This document shows positions 13,101 to 24,800 of a DNA stretch of 56,837 bases, piece by piece; the stretch's first letter is position 1; each line of letters starts with the position of its first letter. Below the pieces are notes generated by a model that made no database searches, had not been told where the DNA came from, and saw only the letters and a program-made list of their open reading frames with translations. Source of the stretch: Ophiosphaerella korrae (Eukaryota > Ascomycota > Dothideomycetes > Pleosporales > Phaeosphaeriaceae); NCBI GenBank assembly GCA_028456385.1, contig JALNQF010000264.1, positions 1 to 56,837 on the forward strand, written 5' to 3'. A program made the translations under genes and the position numbers.

Positions 13101-13529
13101 TATAATAGGCCTCCTATTATTAACTATAGGTACCTATCTTAAAGATTAGTAGATTAAGAAGTAATAGTAAAAGCTTATATTAGGATTTATAATAACTATA
13201 AATAATAGAAGATATTTTATAACTATCTTGTATTAGCGTTTTATAGTTAGAAGATTAAATTACTAATACTATCTTAATAATATATATTACTACTAACTAT
13301 ATACTTGTTATAATCTATTTATCTATAGTTACTAAGACTAATAGATTATAGATTATTCTAATCTATAATCTATTAATACTAAGAGTTTATAGATTATAGA
13401 TTACTGTAGGTATCCTAATTATATATAGCTTCTTAGTTAAGTTTATATCCTTTAGAGTTATATAAGTTTAGGTTAGTTATTATAAAGCTAATTAGTTCTA
13501 TCTATAGTTCTCCTATTACTATTATAATA
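13101..13529 (-). repeat. Gyp-2C 5' LTR
   Basis: 429 bp and nearly the same sequence as 6497-6925, with differences that are mainly transitions. It starts TATAATAGG on the plus strand and ends ATTATAATA. The segment holding TCTTGTATTAGCG is shared with the Gyp-1 LTR and marks the U5 side. The LTR would carry promoter, transcript start and polyadenylation signals, but none can be placed after RIP. Confidence 0.93.
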
Positions 13530-13534
13530 AGCTT
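13530..13534. repeat. TSD AGCTT, right copy, of Gyp-2C
   Basis: Exact match to 6492-6496. Gyp-D sequence resumes immediately afterwards in the same RT frame. Confidence 0.9.
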
Positions 13535-14250
13535 TTTTAAGGTTATATAAAACTTTATCTATATTAATAATATATTCTCTAATAAACCTTTAGATTCTAG
13601 GTTCTAGTAAGTCTAAGTTATAGTCTATTTTTAAGCCTTTTACTATAATATTATCTATATATAATATATAGCTAGTTAGAATTAATTTTTATAGGATTTT
13701 AGTTACTACTTATATAAACTTAGTAATAGAGTTTATAGTACTTATAAGTAGAGTATATTACTATATTAGTCTATAAGTTAGTGTATAAAATACTATAAGT
13801 AGTCTAGAGTTTTAATAGAGCTCTACTTAATTATATCTAGAGAAGAAGTCTATTAAGGATATAACGTAGTAACCTATAAATTCTTTTAAGAATTTATCTA
13901 GGTTTAGAAGTAAGTTAGTATTTCTAATAGATATACTATTAGTGCGCTAGGTATTATTAATAAGTTAGTATCTTTAGTCTTTTTTTTTTACTAAGAACTA
14001 AGAGTTACTATATAAACTTTTACTTAATTTAAAAACTCTTTAGTTTAACTATTCTTAAATTATCTTATTAACTACTTCTTTTAGTTTATAAAGTATAAAG
14101 AAGCTATCTTTTTTCTAGGCTTTATAGAGTACTATATTAATTTAAACTAGTAAGATAATATTAAGGTAGATATAGCCTAATTCTATAAAGTTAAAGCTTA
14201 ACGTAGCTTTTTAATATAGAAAAACTTTAATTAGTATCTCTCTTTTTCTT
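13535..14250 (-). pseudogene. Gyp-D reverse transcriptase, N-terminal and catalytic part (broken)
   Basis: The minus strand reads, from about 14040 downward, KKKDQRYQLINNTQR, then SLIDFFSRYNQVEL, then a DLTAFYTP-like segment, then a GATNSVAQF-like segment. The catalytic box is YIDN at 13661-13650, where the family has YxDD, followed by IIVKGPKTDYN. These are blocks A to D of a Ty3/gypsy RT of the fungal lineage with FSGYDQVEL. The block continues on the other side of Gyp-2C at 6491. RIP stops and the D-to-N change in the active site make it dead. Confidence 0.8.
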
Positions 14251-17200
14251 AGCTATAGCTAGTTAGCAATCTTTATTTTTACTAGCTATTCTTCTATAAC
14301 CTAAGTACCTATAGAAAAAAGAGTAGTCTTATTAGTAATATATTATTAGAATTATCTCTAGCTTTAGTTATTATTTACTAGCTACCTAAGTTTTACTCTT
14401 ACTTTCTAGTCTAATTAACTCTCTACTTAGTAAGGCTATACTAAGAAGTTATAGACTAGCTATACTTTTTTACTTTTTAACTTATATATAGTATTTAGCT
14501 TAAATTATAGTTCTATCTTTAATAAGCTTTTAGGTATCTATTTTCTTCTTTCTACTTATTTTTATATCTTTATAAAGTCTTCTAGAATTTCTAAAATACT
14601 TTTATCTAAAAAAATACTAGCTTATTTTATTATTATTAGATCTACTTATAGATTATTCTATAATTCCTAGTATAAATACTAAGTACTACTAATAGTTCTC
14701 TAGGTCTCTTTCTTATTTCTCTATTTTCTAGGTATCTATTTATAGAACTCTACTCTTAGTAGTAGAGTTCTTTACTAGTTTTTCTATTATTATTATATTT
14801 ATCTATCTTATACTTTTTATTCTATTAAATATTACTATAAACTTTATAAAAGTATTTTAATTTTTTAACTAAACTTTATAGTATATTTAGCTATTATCTT
14901 CTTATTTAAAAGAGTATTAATAATCTATTATAAATAGGTTCTTAAAGATTATTAAGTAAAAGAGACTTCTTATAATAAAGAAGTTAGACTAAACTTTAAT
15001 ACTTTTAATAATAACTAGTACGCTTTATATAATTCTTTTAAAAGACTCCTTTACTCTATTTATAGTAACTAGCTATACTCTAGCTATTTCTTTAGGTATA
15101 GAAGTTATACTTAAGCTAGTAGCTAGAGCTATTTTAAAGTAGATTATATTAAGTTTTACTTTTAAGTTAAGTAAAGCTAGTAGTCTAGTTTTATAAACCT
15201 AAATTATTACTTTTAAGTATTCTTTTCTAAGTTTTTTAATCTTACTAAGTTAGTTATATTCTAAGTACTCTTTTACTATATTTATATTAACTATAAAACT
15301 AGTAAAGTATATAAGTATAATAAGAAGTACTTTAGTAAAAGAGCCTAAAGGTTTATAAGCTTTATACCTAATAATTTTCTTATTTATAGCTTTTACTATT
15401 ACTTAGTTAAGAATATTAGTATTTATTATAAATAGGTATAGGCTATTCTAGAATAAAGCTACTAGTAGTTCCTTAAGGCTCTAAAGCGTCTTTTCTAAGT
15501 TTTTAGTTATACTTACTATTACTCTTATATTTATAAACTCTTCTAACTTATTTACTATAAAAGTAGGCTTTATAAGCTCCTTAAAAAAGTCTAGTATATT
15601 AACTAGGAGTATTTATATAAGTAGAGATACTAGCGCTTCTATAACTTTTTATATTACTTTTTTAGTATTTAGTTCTAAAGTATTAATCTACCTAAGCTTT
15701 TTTATATAGTTCTTTTATTTATCTATTTTTTTAAGAAGTTATTTTAGATCTATTTTTATTTCTATATTATTAAATTAGGTTTACTTAGATTTAAGAAATT
15801 TAGCTTTTTTTTTATAATTGTTTTATATAGCTAGAATAGGTACTAAAAGCTTTTAGGTTCTAAACTTTACTATAGTAATATATATAGTTTTAGTAATATT
15901 TTTTTTTACTAAATCTTTTTTTATTTTTAGTTACTATATCTAGAATCTATTATATTCTTCTATACTTACTATTCTATCTTCTTCTAAATTATCTATTATA
16001 CCTTTAAGTAAGTTTATTACTACTATTATCTAAGGCTATACTAGCTATTATATTATAAGGTTTAGTATTACTTAAAGGTCTATTTCTCTATACTTTAGGT
16101 CTCGCATTCTCTACTAGATATACTAGATTATTATATTATTCTAGTTACCTCTTACTCTAATCTATTTAATAAACCCTTAGTAAGTTTACTCTATACTCTA
16201 TTAGTATCTTCTAGTTTCTAGATTAAACTAAATCTATCTATTAAGTATTAAAGCTTTTCTTTCTTTATAGTTATTAATATAGTAATTTAGGTCTCTATAC
16301 TTAATAAAACTATAAAAGTTTAAACTTATACTTACTATATTATTCTAATACTAAGGTCCTACGTTATTCTAAAATAGTAGTAAAAAGTTTTTTTAAAATT
16401 ATAGCTTTATTATAAAAAGCGTTACTAACTATAAGTTTACTATAGCCTAAAGAGTCTATAGATACTTATTTACTTTAATTTATCTTTTTATAACTAAGTA
16501 TACTTCTAGTAGCTAGATAAGTTCTTAGGCTCTAGTATTTAGGTTATTTATAGCTATAAAGGTAATTACTTAAAGTTTTATTATTTTAAAGTATTTTATA
16601 AAATTATTAACTTCTAATTATATAACTTTTATTCCTAGACGTATTTAGACTCTCTTCTATCCTTAAGTCTAGTTATAAGAGTTAGGTATAAGCTTTATAT
16701 TAAGAAGCCTAAATATTCTTTTAAGTATTATATATAGCTATTTCTTATAGCTTATAAGCTTTAGTACGCTTATAGTTCTTTTAAAAGCTAGGTTAAAATA
16801 TTCTACTTATAGGTTTCTTTATACTAGCTAGTTAAAGTACTTCTAGATTATTTAAAAGTTAAAGTTCTATATATTTTTATTACTTAGGTTATATTTATTA
16901 AAGACTTTTTTATAGGTAGTACTTATTAAGTTTTTTTACTAAGTAGTATTTTTTTATAGCTTCTATAATTATTCTTACTTTTTAGTACTTTATAAACTAA
17001 GAGTAAAAGTTATTAAAGTAGTTTTAAAGAGAGAAGTTATCTATAAGTAAGTATTACTATAGCTAGGTTTAAAGTACTTTTTTTATCTTTTCTTATTATA
17101 CTTTATTAGACCCTTAGAACCTATTTTTTATTACTTCTCTAACCTTTACTTAATTTTTAGCTTTCTCTACCTTTATAAACTTAGTTATACTTTATTTAAT

Positions 17201-17960
17201 AATATCTTTTCTTATCTTATTACTAAATATAATAATATTATAGATCTAGTCTCTAATAAGCTATCTATAAAAGATTACTTATTCTTTAATACTATCTAGA
17301 AACTCTATTATATTAGTACTAGTAAACTTAAACTTTTTATCTATAAATAAGTTTTATTTACTAATATATACTCTACTACTCTATTCTACTATTATTTTAA
17401 TAGCTACTATAAGCTAGCTAAATATCTCTAAAGATATCTTAATTATTAGTAAAAGTATATTTAGGATAGTAGAGCTATTATCTATTATTAGTATACTAAT
17501 TCTTTTAGGTATATCTTATAGTCCTTTAAGTATTAGGTTTAAAAGTTCTAAGTTATATAAAGAAGTTCTTAGCTAGTAAAGAGATAGCTTTAGTATAGTT
17601 TCTTTATTAGATAATAGGTTAGATCTTATAGCTTAGAATTACTTTATAATATTCTTTCTTTTACTTCTTTCTTTATATATTATTTATCTATAATTATAGT
17701 ATACTACTTACTACTACTAGGCTATTTCTTTATACTATACTACTTATTATTCTATTTTATCCTTACTATTTTCTTACTAGTTATTTTTCTATTTTAATAT
17801 TCTTATTATTTATACTTTTACTAGCTATTTATTAGGTACCTAAGAGCTTATTAAGAGCTTCTCTAATATTTCTTATTAGCTTCTTTATTTTTAGCTAGTT
17901 ATACTACCTACCTTTTATACTACTTGTAGTTCCTTAGGTCTTAGGCTTTATATATTTATA
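14250..17960 (-). pseudogene. Gyp-D gag/protease/linker region (broken, poorly resolved)
   Basis: About 3.7 kb between the 5' leader and RT. The part next to RT (about 14250-15000) reads as the N-terminal extension of Pol seen in this lineage, including a stretch that corresponds to the REGALAF-like segment before RT. Further upstream I could not identify a zinc knuckle or a D-T/S-G protease site, but the position requires Gag and protease here. Around 16050-16200 a minus-strand frame reads as a charged, Gln-rich segment. Assignment of this block is mostly by position. Confidence 0.45.
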
Positions 17961-18042
17961 GCGTATTCTTATTTTTATACTTATACTTATACTATACCTA
18001 TTCTTATATAAAATAAGTTAGCTTATCCTTAGTTTTATATAT

Positions 18043-18144
18043 ATACCTATTCCTATACCTATTCTTATACCTATTCTTATACTTATTTCTATACCTATTT
18101 CTATACTTATTCTTATACTTATTCTTATACCTATTCTTATACTT
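18043..18144 (-). repeat. 12-bp minisatellite in the Gyp-D leader/Gag start
   Basis: About eight head-to-tail copies of a 12-bp unit of the type CTATTCTTATAC, with imperfect units extending left to about 17976. On the minus strand one frame gives alternating Gly with Ile/Arg (before RIP perhaps Gly-Met). It could be a Gly-rich tail at the start of Gag or an untranslated leader repeat. Unit-to-unit differences are C/T transitions. Confidence 0.7.
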
Positions 18145-18215
18145 TATATAATAGTATATAAGCTAGTACTCTTAAAGCTAAAGTTATAAGTTTAAGTTTT
18201 ATATTAGTTACTATT

Positions 18216-18478
18216 TATTATAAAGTTATATACCTAATATAGATCTAGGGCCTAAGAGCTTATTAGTTTTAAGGAACTTAGACTTTATTAGCTAAACTAG
18301 TTCTAAATATTATTTATACTCCTATAGATTATATCTTATAACCTAAAGACCTATTAGCTACTTTCTCTTTTTTCTTCTCTTTAATAGTTTACCTCCTTAT
18401 AAGCCCTTAGTACTTATATTTCTTTAGTAACTACTTACCTCCTTTTTACTATTCTTTTCTTTATAATACTCTACTATA
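18216..18478 (-). repeat. Gyp-D 5' LTR (right copy)
   Basis: 263 bp, matching 456-718 base for base except for scattered transitions. This copy keeps more C (for example GGGCC and CCTCC runs where the left copy has T), so it is less mutated than the 3' LTR. Confidence 0.85.
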
Positions 18479-18652
18479 ATACTACTACTAATCTATTTAT
18501 ATAACTTTATAAATTACTTTAATCTATTATATATATTTAGGTTATAGTCTATTTCTTAATTTAAGTTATTACTTTACTTATTTTATACTTTATTAGTACT
18601 TAAGTTAAAACTAATTAGTTTTATTTTAATTTCTCTTATTATACCTATAATA
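18479..18652 (-). repeat. Solo LTR (Gyp-2 type), right part
   Basis: Resumes the LTR interrupted at 455. The part from about 18550 follows the reverse complement of the Gyp-2A LTR start closely (AAGTTATTACTTTACTTA, then ACTAATTAGTT) and ends CCTATAATA at 18652. The first four bases duplicate 452-455. AATTT follows at 18653-18657, matching the left flank. Confidence 0.75.
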
Positions 18653-18657
18653 AATTT

Positions 18658-18869
18658 AAGTATATTTTTAAAGTAAGTAGTAAATAAAAGTTAGTTTATA
18701 AAATTCTACTAGTTTTATAAATAATTTTTAGCTACTTTCTAAAATCTACTTAATTAAACTACTATAGTTATTACTAATATTATTTTTTTAAAACTTTATT
18801 CTAGATAGTAAATAATATTTTATAGTATTATATATATTATAATAAGCTTTTTTAAAAAAATTTATAAAT
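18658..18869. other. AT-rich remnant, no gene
   Basis: Short stretch of old sequence that was contiguous with 1-250 before the solo LTR inserted. No readable frame or known repeat is visible. Confidence 0.4.
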
Positions 18870-19830
18870 AGTATTTATTATTACTTAAAAAGTATAAACT
18901 TTAATATAACTATTATATATTATATAGTTAGTATATAATAGTATAAAGAAAATAGTAACTAAAGTATTACTTTTTTTTTATAAACTATAGATTTAATCTT
19001 AATATATATAAAGTACTTAAAAATATAATATTTTAAACTTTATAAAAAAAAACTTTATAAATAAAATATAAAAGATATATAATTAACTATAATACGATAT
19101 TAGATTTATATAAAAATAAATAATAAAGTATTATAATAAAAAATATAAAAATAGACTTTAATTTAAAAAAAGAAAGAAAGTATAGTTAGTATTAAAGAAT
19201 ATTAAAAGTATATATAAAAAGATATATAAAAACTAAGAAAAATAACTTTAACTACTTTAAAAAACTAAAAAACTACTATAATTAAAACTTTCTAAACTAC
19301 TTAATAGTAAACTAAGAAAATCTTTAATATTATTAGTAAATAATAAAGTAATAAAAGTACTTTATATAATAAAAGTTAAAGTAGCTTATAAAGTATAAAA
19401 CTATATAAATAATTTATTATTATTATAAGCTTTTATATTATAAAGATAGTTTACTAAAAACTAAAGTTTTACTAGCTTATAAAGAGTTTACTTATATTTA
19501 GTAGTAGCTTTTATAAGCTATAATAATAATGTTTTTCTAGCTTTATTTATAGCTTTATTTATATAATTTAAAAGTATAAAATTAAATAATAATTAAGTAC
19601 TTATATATTAAACGTAAAATACAAGAAAAAGTATTATATAAAAGCTTTTAAATTATTTAAACTTTTATAAACTCTAGTATAAGTTAAAAGTAAAGCTAAT
19701 ATACTAAAGATTATAATATAGTAAAGTAATATAATTTAAATATTTAAAAAAAAGTTAAAGTTTTTATTAAGTAATAACTCTATAAAAAAATAGCTAAAAA
19801 TATAAATATATATAAATCTTAAAGAAAATA
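18870..19830 (+). mobile_element. Gyp-E: strongly decayed 3' fragment of a Gyp-1/Gyp-2-type element
   Basis: Plus-strand sequence that follows the 3' half of Gyp-1. About 18910-19010 matches the end of the integrase core (26620-26700 in Gyp-1). About 19170-19330 matches the integrase C-terminus and the end of the chromodomain, with an internal deletion of much of the chromodomain. About 19330-19830 matches the post-pol region, including the ACTAGCTTATAAAGAGTT segment. No LTR is recognisable at either end. Identity is clearly lower, and AT content higher, than between Gyp-1 and Gyp-2, so this is an older layer. The antisense frame of the intact copies would lie at about 19270-19530 but is hard to read. 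Confidence 0.7.
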
Positions 19831-21268
19831 TATAGGACTTTATTTTAGTATACTATATATTTTAATTAGTAAGTAAATAAATACTAGGATTTAAAATATT
19901 TAGAAAACTTTATATTTTATAAAGTTTAATATAATTAAACTTTTTTATTAATATATAAAATTATATTTTAATTTTATTTAGTATTTAGTAACTTAGTAGA
20001 TATTATATTACTTAAATTTTATAGAATATTTATTATCTACTTATTTAGTTAATTTAAATAAAAAAAAGTAATAACTTTATTATATAAGCTTAACTTACTA
20101 AATATACTACTAATTTATTAGTTTATGAAGATAAAATAACTTCTAATTTTATTTTTTCTATATTTTTTTAAAATCTTTAAAAACTAATAATAAATTTCTT
20201 AAAATTTAAATATAAAAGTAACTTACTTTAATCTTCTAATATACTTCTATTTACTATTACTACTATATTTAATAGATAGTATATATCTATTAATAATACT
20301 ATAAAGTAAATTAGTTAAAAATATAATTATTTATACTTTATTAACTAAGTAATAAATAAGAATATTACTAAGTTAAAATTAAAAGAAATAAAATAACTAA
20401 ATAAATATTTAATAGGAAATTCTAAGAAAACTAATATAAAATTATTATTAAGAAATAATATTAATATCTTTATTAAAAGCTTCTAATTATTTATTTAAAA
20501 AAATACTATACTATTAATATTACTATTAAAAAGCTTTTAATTAATAAATAATATACTAAAAAGAGTTTACTATTATAAAGAAAAGTTAAGAAAGTTAAAA
20601 AATAATTAAATTAATAGTAAAAAATATATATTTTAAGATTAAAAAAAGAGATAAAATAAATATTACTAAATACTAAGTAGAAAAAAAGTTAAAAAAGAAA
20701 TTCTCTTTATATTTAATAGAAATAAGTTTAAAAAATATTCTAATAAGCTAAAATATTTTTTCCTTTTCTATTTTATTTTCTTAATAATTATATTAATATA
20801 GCTAGCTTACTAACTTTTTTATTATATAAAGAAATAAATATCTAAGTATAAAAAGCTAGTTAGATAAAAAGAATATTAGACCTAGAGTTTATATAAGTTC
20901 TAATTAATAATTATCTTATTTATAATACTTACTATATTTATATAGTACTTAATAAATATTTTAAAAAGTATATTAAGAAATATAAGTTATATAACTTTTT
21001 TTTATTTTATTTTTATTTTATTTTAAAAGAACTTATTAATAGATATTTTATCTAAAGTTATAAATAACTAAGTTACTAAAGTAAATATATTTTTAAAATA
21101 CTAGTAGAATTTAGAAAGCTTTTACTATTATTAATTAGTTTAAAAAAAATAGTATAAATCTTTATTTTATTTAGCTTATTATCTAGATCTAAATCTTATT
21201 AAAGATATATAAAGTTTATATAAAAATAAATTAATTAAAAGATATAAAAGAAATTTTCTTATATAAAC
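19831..21268. other. Unassigned, extremely AT-rich sequence left of Gyp-1
   Basis: No element ends or recognised domains. On the plus strand from about 20850 to the Gyp-1 insertion point there is a frame with few stops, rich in Lys/Ile/Leu/Tyr/Phe. Because the composition is so skewed, this alone is weak evidence for coding. Before Gyp-1 inserted it joined directly to 28410. It may be a remnant of an unrelated transposon. One of the few surviving ATGs in the window lies here (about 20126), without an open frame behind it. Confidence 0.4.
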
Positions 21269-21273
21269 TACTT
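21269..21273. repeat. TSD TACTT, left copy, of Gyp-1
   Basis: TACTT directly precedes the TG of the 5' LTR and is repeated at 28405-28409 directly after the terminal CA of the 3' LTR. Confidence 0.95.
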
Positions 21274-21768
21274 TGTTATAGCTATAACAAGAGAAAACTA
21301 ATTTAAGCTAATTAGCCCCGCTATAGATAACAACAACATATATAATCTATAGGAAAATAAGTTAGACTAGGAAGCTAACTATAATAGGGACACGTAATAA
21401 ATTCGCAATTTATAATCTTAGTAAACACAAAGTATAAAGCTAAGTACGTAATAAATTCGTAATTTATAATCTTAGTAAATATAAAGTACAAAGCTAAGTA
21501 CGTAATAAATTTATAATTTGCGATCTTAGTAAATACAAAGTATAAAGCTAGCTAAGAGGTATAAGTATATAGTTAGTAGGATGTATATTATTAAGATAGT
21601 ATTAGTAATTTAATCCTTTAACTATAGAACGCTAATATAAGACAGTTATAAAATATCTTCTATTGTTTATAGTTATTATAGATTATAACCTAAGCTTTTA
21701 CTATTAACTTATAATCTACTAATACCTCTTAGGTACTAGGAAGTTAACCCTAGTAACAACCTATTACA
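21274..21768 (+). repeat. Gyp-1 5' LTR
   Basis: 495 bp, TGTTATAGC...CCTATTACA, matching 27910-28404 in exact length. The middle contains three 54-bp tandem repeats. The last 200 bp or so (from about 21560) is shared with the Gyp-2 LTRs and would be U5 plus the end of R. No TATA box can be told apart from the RIP background. Confidence 0.95.
21393..21554 (+). repeat. Three 54-bp tandem repeats in the Gyp-1 LTR
   Basis: Units at 21393-21446, 21447-21500 and 21501-21554, each of the form CGTAATAAATTCG followed by an AATTTATAATCTTAG-like core and ending AAAGCTAAGTA. The units differ by single transitions and the last has a diverged end. They lie in the expected U3 promoter area, where repeated enhancer elements are common in LTRs. 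That role is inference. The copy in the 3' LTR is at 28029-28190. Confidence 0.9.
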
Positions 21769-21829
21769 CCTTACTAATTTAGTTATTACAAAAAGTAAAG
21801 CGTAAGTAGCGTATAGTCTAGCTAACACA

Positions 21830-24800
21830 ATAGTAGAAAGTTTAACTAAAACTAGTAAAGCCCCTAAGAGTAGTTATAAGTCTAATAGTACTATATAAGA
21901 AATAATTAAGGACTAAATTAATAATCTAATCTTAGATAAAGAAGATATAAAAATAGTAATTAATACTTTAAAAATATAGGGTAAGAAACTACAAGATTAC
22001 GCAAAGTAGAATAAAGTATAGATTAAAGCTATTATTAAAGGTTAGAATTAGATAGAACTAATTATATAACGTCTAGTAATAAGTATAACAAAGAAACTAC
22101 TTAAGATACCTATCTTTAAGAAGTTCGATAGAATAAGAGAGAAACTAAGACCTTTTATTACCTTAGTATAACTCTAGATAGATATACAAGTACTATACTT
22201 TAATATAGAAGAAAAAAAGGTAATATATATTAGGTTGCACCTTAAGGAAGACGTAATAAGATAGTATAAACCTTACTAGATAGACTATATAATATACTCT
22301 CTAATAACCTAGAAAGACAAAACTAGAGCTATTTTTAGAAGTTATAAGTACTTTACTAAACAAATAAGAGTAGTATTTAGAGATATAAACGTTACCTAAT
22401 AAGCTAAAGAGTAGCTAAAAAAGCTTATACAAAGTTAAAGTATTCTAAAGTATATATTATAGTTTAAATAACTATCTTAGAATATAGAATAGAATAAGTT
22501 AGCTTTAATATTACGATTTAAGTAAAGACTAAACTCTAAGATCTAATATAAGATAATATATATAGAGAAACTAAGGACACTAGAAGCTCTAAAGTAATAG
22601 GTAATATAAATTAACAATAATCTTTAAGAATAGAAGAAGAATAAATATAGAGGTTACACCTAGAACTATAATAAGAGAGACCTTATAATCCTTAACGCTA
22701 ATAAAGATAGAAAGAAAAAGAAGAATAAAGACTTTACGTACTTTAATTGTAGTAAACTAGGCTACTACGTAAAAGACTACTAATTAAAGAAAAGAAAGGA
22801 TATAGTATATTATAAATATAGGAAACCTAGACACTTTATAAAAGACTATAAGAATAAGGACCTAAAAAAAGAAACTTAGTTAAAGATAACTAAAAAGAAG
22901 AAAGAAGTACTATAAGTATAGGCTAAACCTTAGGAGAAAGTAGCTAAGAGTAAAGAAATATAATATATAATACTCTATTAGACTTTTTATTATAAAGATA
23001 ACTACTATATATATCTTTCTAGTAAATAAAGAGTAGGATACTTCTTATAATAGAGATAGAGAGTAGCTATAATAAAAGAAAGAATAAAAGCTTAGCTAGA
23101 AGAAATAGCCTAAGTAATAGACTTACTAGTAGAAGATCTAGAAGGGGAAGAGCTCCTAGTACTATTAATCTAGGCTAAAGGACTAGTACTAGATAAAGAG
23201 ACTACTACGACTACCTCTAAAGGACTATAAAGAAGTAAGAGATAAGTTAGTATAAGAGATATAGAGTATACCTAGCTAATAATATATAGTTATAATAGCT
23301 ATACAATAAGTAATATAGAGGAATAAAACAAGGAATAGAAGTTTATTTAAAAATACTTACTAGTTATAAGTATAGAGGAAGCGTACAAAGACTAGAAAGA
23401 ATGTAATCCTAAAGAAATAAAGTTTATACTATTTTAAGAATAAATAAAGTAATATATAGTTATAGTAGAAAGAATACCTATAAAAAGAAAATAGTAATAC
23501 TTTGTAAAAAAGACGTAATAGATTAATAAAGCCTATATACCTAGAGTACTAGTAGTATACTATATCCTAATAATAGATATACCTAGTAAAAGCAAATACT
23601 AAGAAGGGGATAATAAAATAATAGATCTAAAACATCTAGTATACTTTAAAGTATTATAGATATTATACTTAGATAAGAATTATATTATATATAGAAACTC
23701 TAAAGTAAATAATAATATATAGCTTATAAGAAGAAGAGGCTATAACTATACAAGAGTAATTATAGTAGAAGATATCTAAGGATAAGAAATAATCCTAGAA
23801 GACAGATATATAGTAGTAAGACCTAGCCTAAAACTATCTAAGAAATACGTCTAAGGAGGACTATAGTATAAATATATATATAATAAGTATCTAAAATATA
23901 AAGGATATAAACTTAGAGTAAGCCTATAGCCCTAGAAAGATAGATAATTTATAAAATTACCTAAGTAAGAAAAACTAGAAGGTATAAGAGGCCTATATAT
24001 TACAAAAATAAGTATATACTAAGAAAGAAAAGTATAATTAATAATTAATAGTAGAGCTATAAGAAACTTTTTATTAAAGAAGTTTATAGAAATATAGGGA
24101 ATAAAGTATATAATAAAGAAATACCCTTAATAACTAAGTACAATTAAAAGAAAACTATTCTAGAAACTAATATAGTTTAAGACAGCACCTTTAACACTAA
24201 GGTTAAAAAGACTAGAAATTAAGAATATAGTTATAGATATAACGACAATTAATAACAAACAAGATATAATATTAGGTATACTATAGTTATAGATAACTAA
24301 CCTATATATTAATTAGAGAATAGAGAAGATTAACTACTATAGAATAGACACGTTAAAAGCCTACAAGAACACTTACAAGGAAGAATTCTTAGAAGAATAT
24401 AAGAAATAAGAAGAATAGCTTATAGAACCTAAAGATTACCTTCTAGAATATTAACTATAGGACTTAGTAATAGAAATAGAAGAAGGAAAAGATATAGGAT
24501 AGAGCCTAGTCTACTAAAAAATAGAAGAAGAATTAAAGATTAAATAAGTATTTATTTAAAACGTAATAAAAAAGAGATAGATAAGAGAATCTAAATCTTT
24601 AGTAGCTTATAAACTTATCTTTATAGATAAGAAAAGAATAAGTAATAAAAGACCTTATATAGACTTTAAAAAAACTAATATAGTTATAAATAAGAACTAA
24701 TATCCTTTACTAAAGATAGACGTAATACAAGATAAACTATAGAAAGTAACGATCTTTACAAAGTTAGATATCTAGAACGCCTACTACTAAATTAGAATTA

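Larger units (their letters stand above)
6497..13529 (-). mobile_element. Gyp-2C: complete RIP-degraded chromovirus nested in Gyp-D
   Basis: 7033-bp minus-strand Ty3/gypsy element with two 429-bp LTRs and a 5-bp AGCTT TSD. Right to left: 5' LTR (13101-13529), gag-pol in one frame (about 13039-7516), a 3' region with an antisense frame, polypurine tract (6926-6939 on the minus strand), 3' LTR (6497-6925). It is the same family as Gyp-2A and Gyp-2B, which are 7029 and 7035 bp without insertions. On the window's plus strand it retains some TG but hardly any CA. On its own sense strand that means CA survives and TG does not, the same bias as in Gyp-1. The structure is complete but the coding capacity is destroyed. 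Confidence 0.93.
456..18478 (-). mobile_element. Gyp-D: long degenerate Ty3/gypsy retrotransposon, split by Gyp-2C
   Basis: Minus-strand LTR retrotransposon with 263-bp LTRs at both ends. The 4-bp direct repeat ATAC lies just outside them (452-455 and 18479-18482). Removing the nested Gyp-2C and one TSD copy leaves about 10985 bp, long for a fungal Ty3/gypsy element. Reading right to left the order is 5' LTR, a Gly-rich minisatellite, gag/protease region, RT, (Gyp-2C), RNase H, integrase, then about 3.7 kb without a recognised domain, and the 3' LTR. All frames are riddled with TAG/TAA. The RT and integrase resemble the fungal Ty3/gypsy lineage whose RT reads like FFSGYNQVEL and whose integrase opens with a MDxVxMP-type motif. 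It differs from the chromoviruses elsewhere in the window. Confidence 0.85.

Noticed and set aside
20120..20160. A surviving ATG in very AT-rich sequence as a possible small gene start
   Set aside because: The frame closes after a few codons, there is no conserved motif, and the ATG is simply one of the few TG dinucleotides to escape RIP.
21393..21554. Satellite or centromeric repeat array
   Set aside because: Only three 54-bp units, always confined within the Gyp-1 LTR and repeated at the same offset in the 3' LTR.
21769..21800. tRNA primer-binding site after the Gyp-1 5' LTR
   Set aside because: No stretch clearly complementary to a tRNA 3' end can be read. RIP removes the diagnostic TGG, so the site cannot be called.
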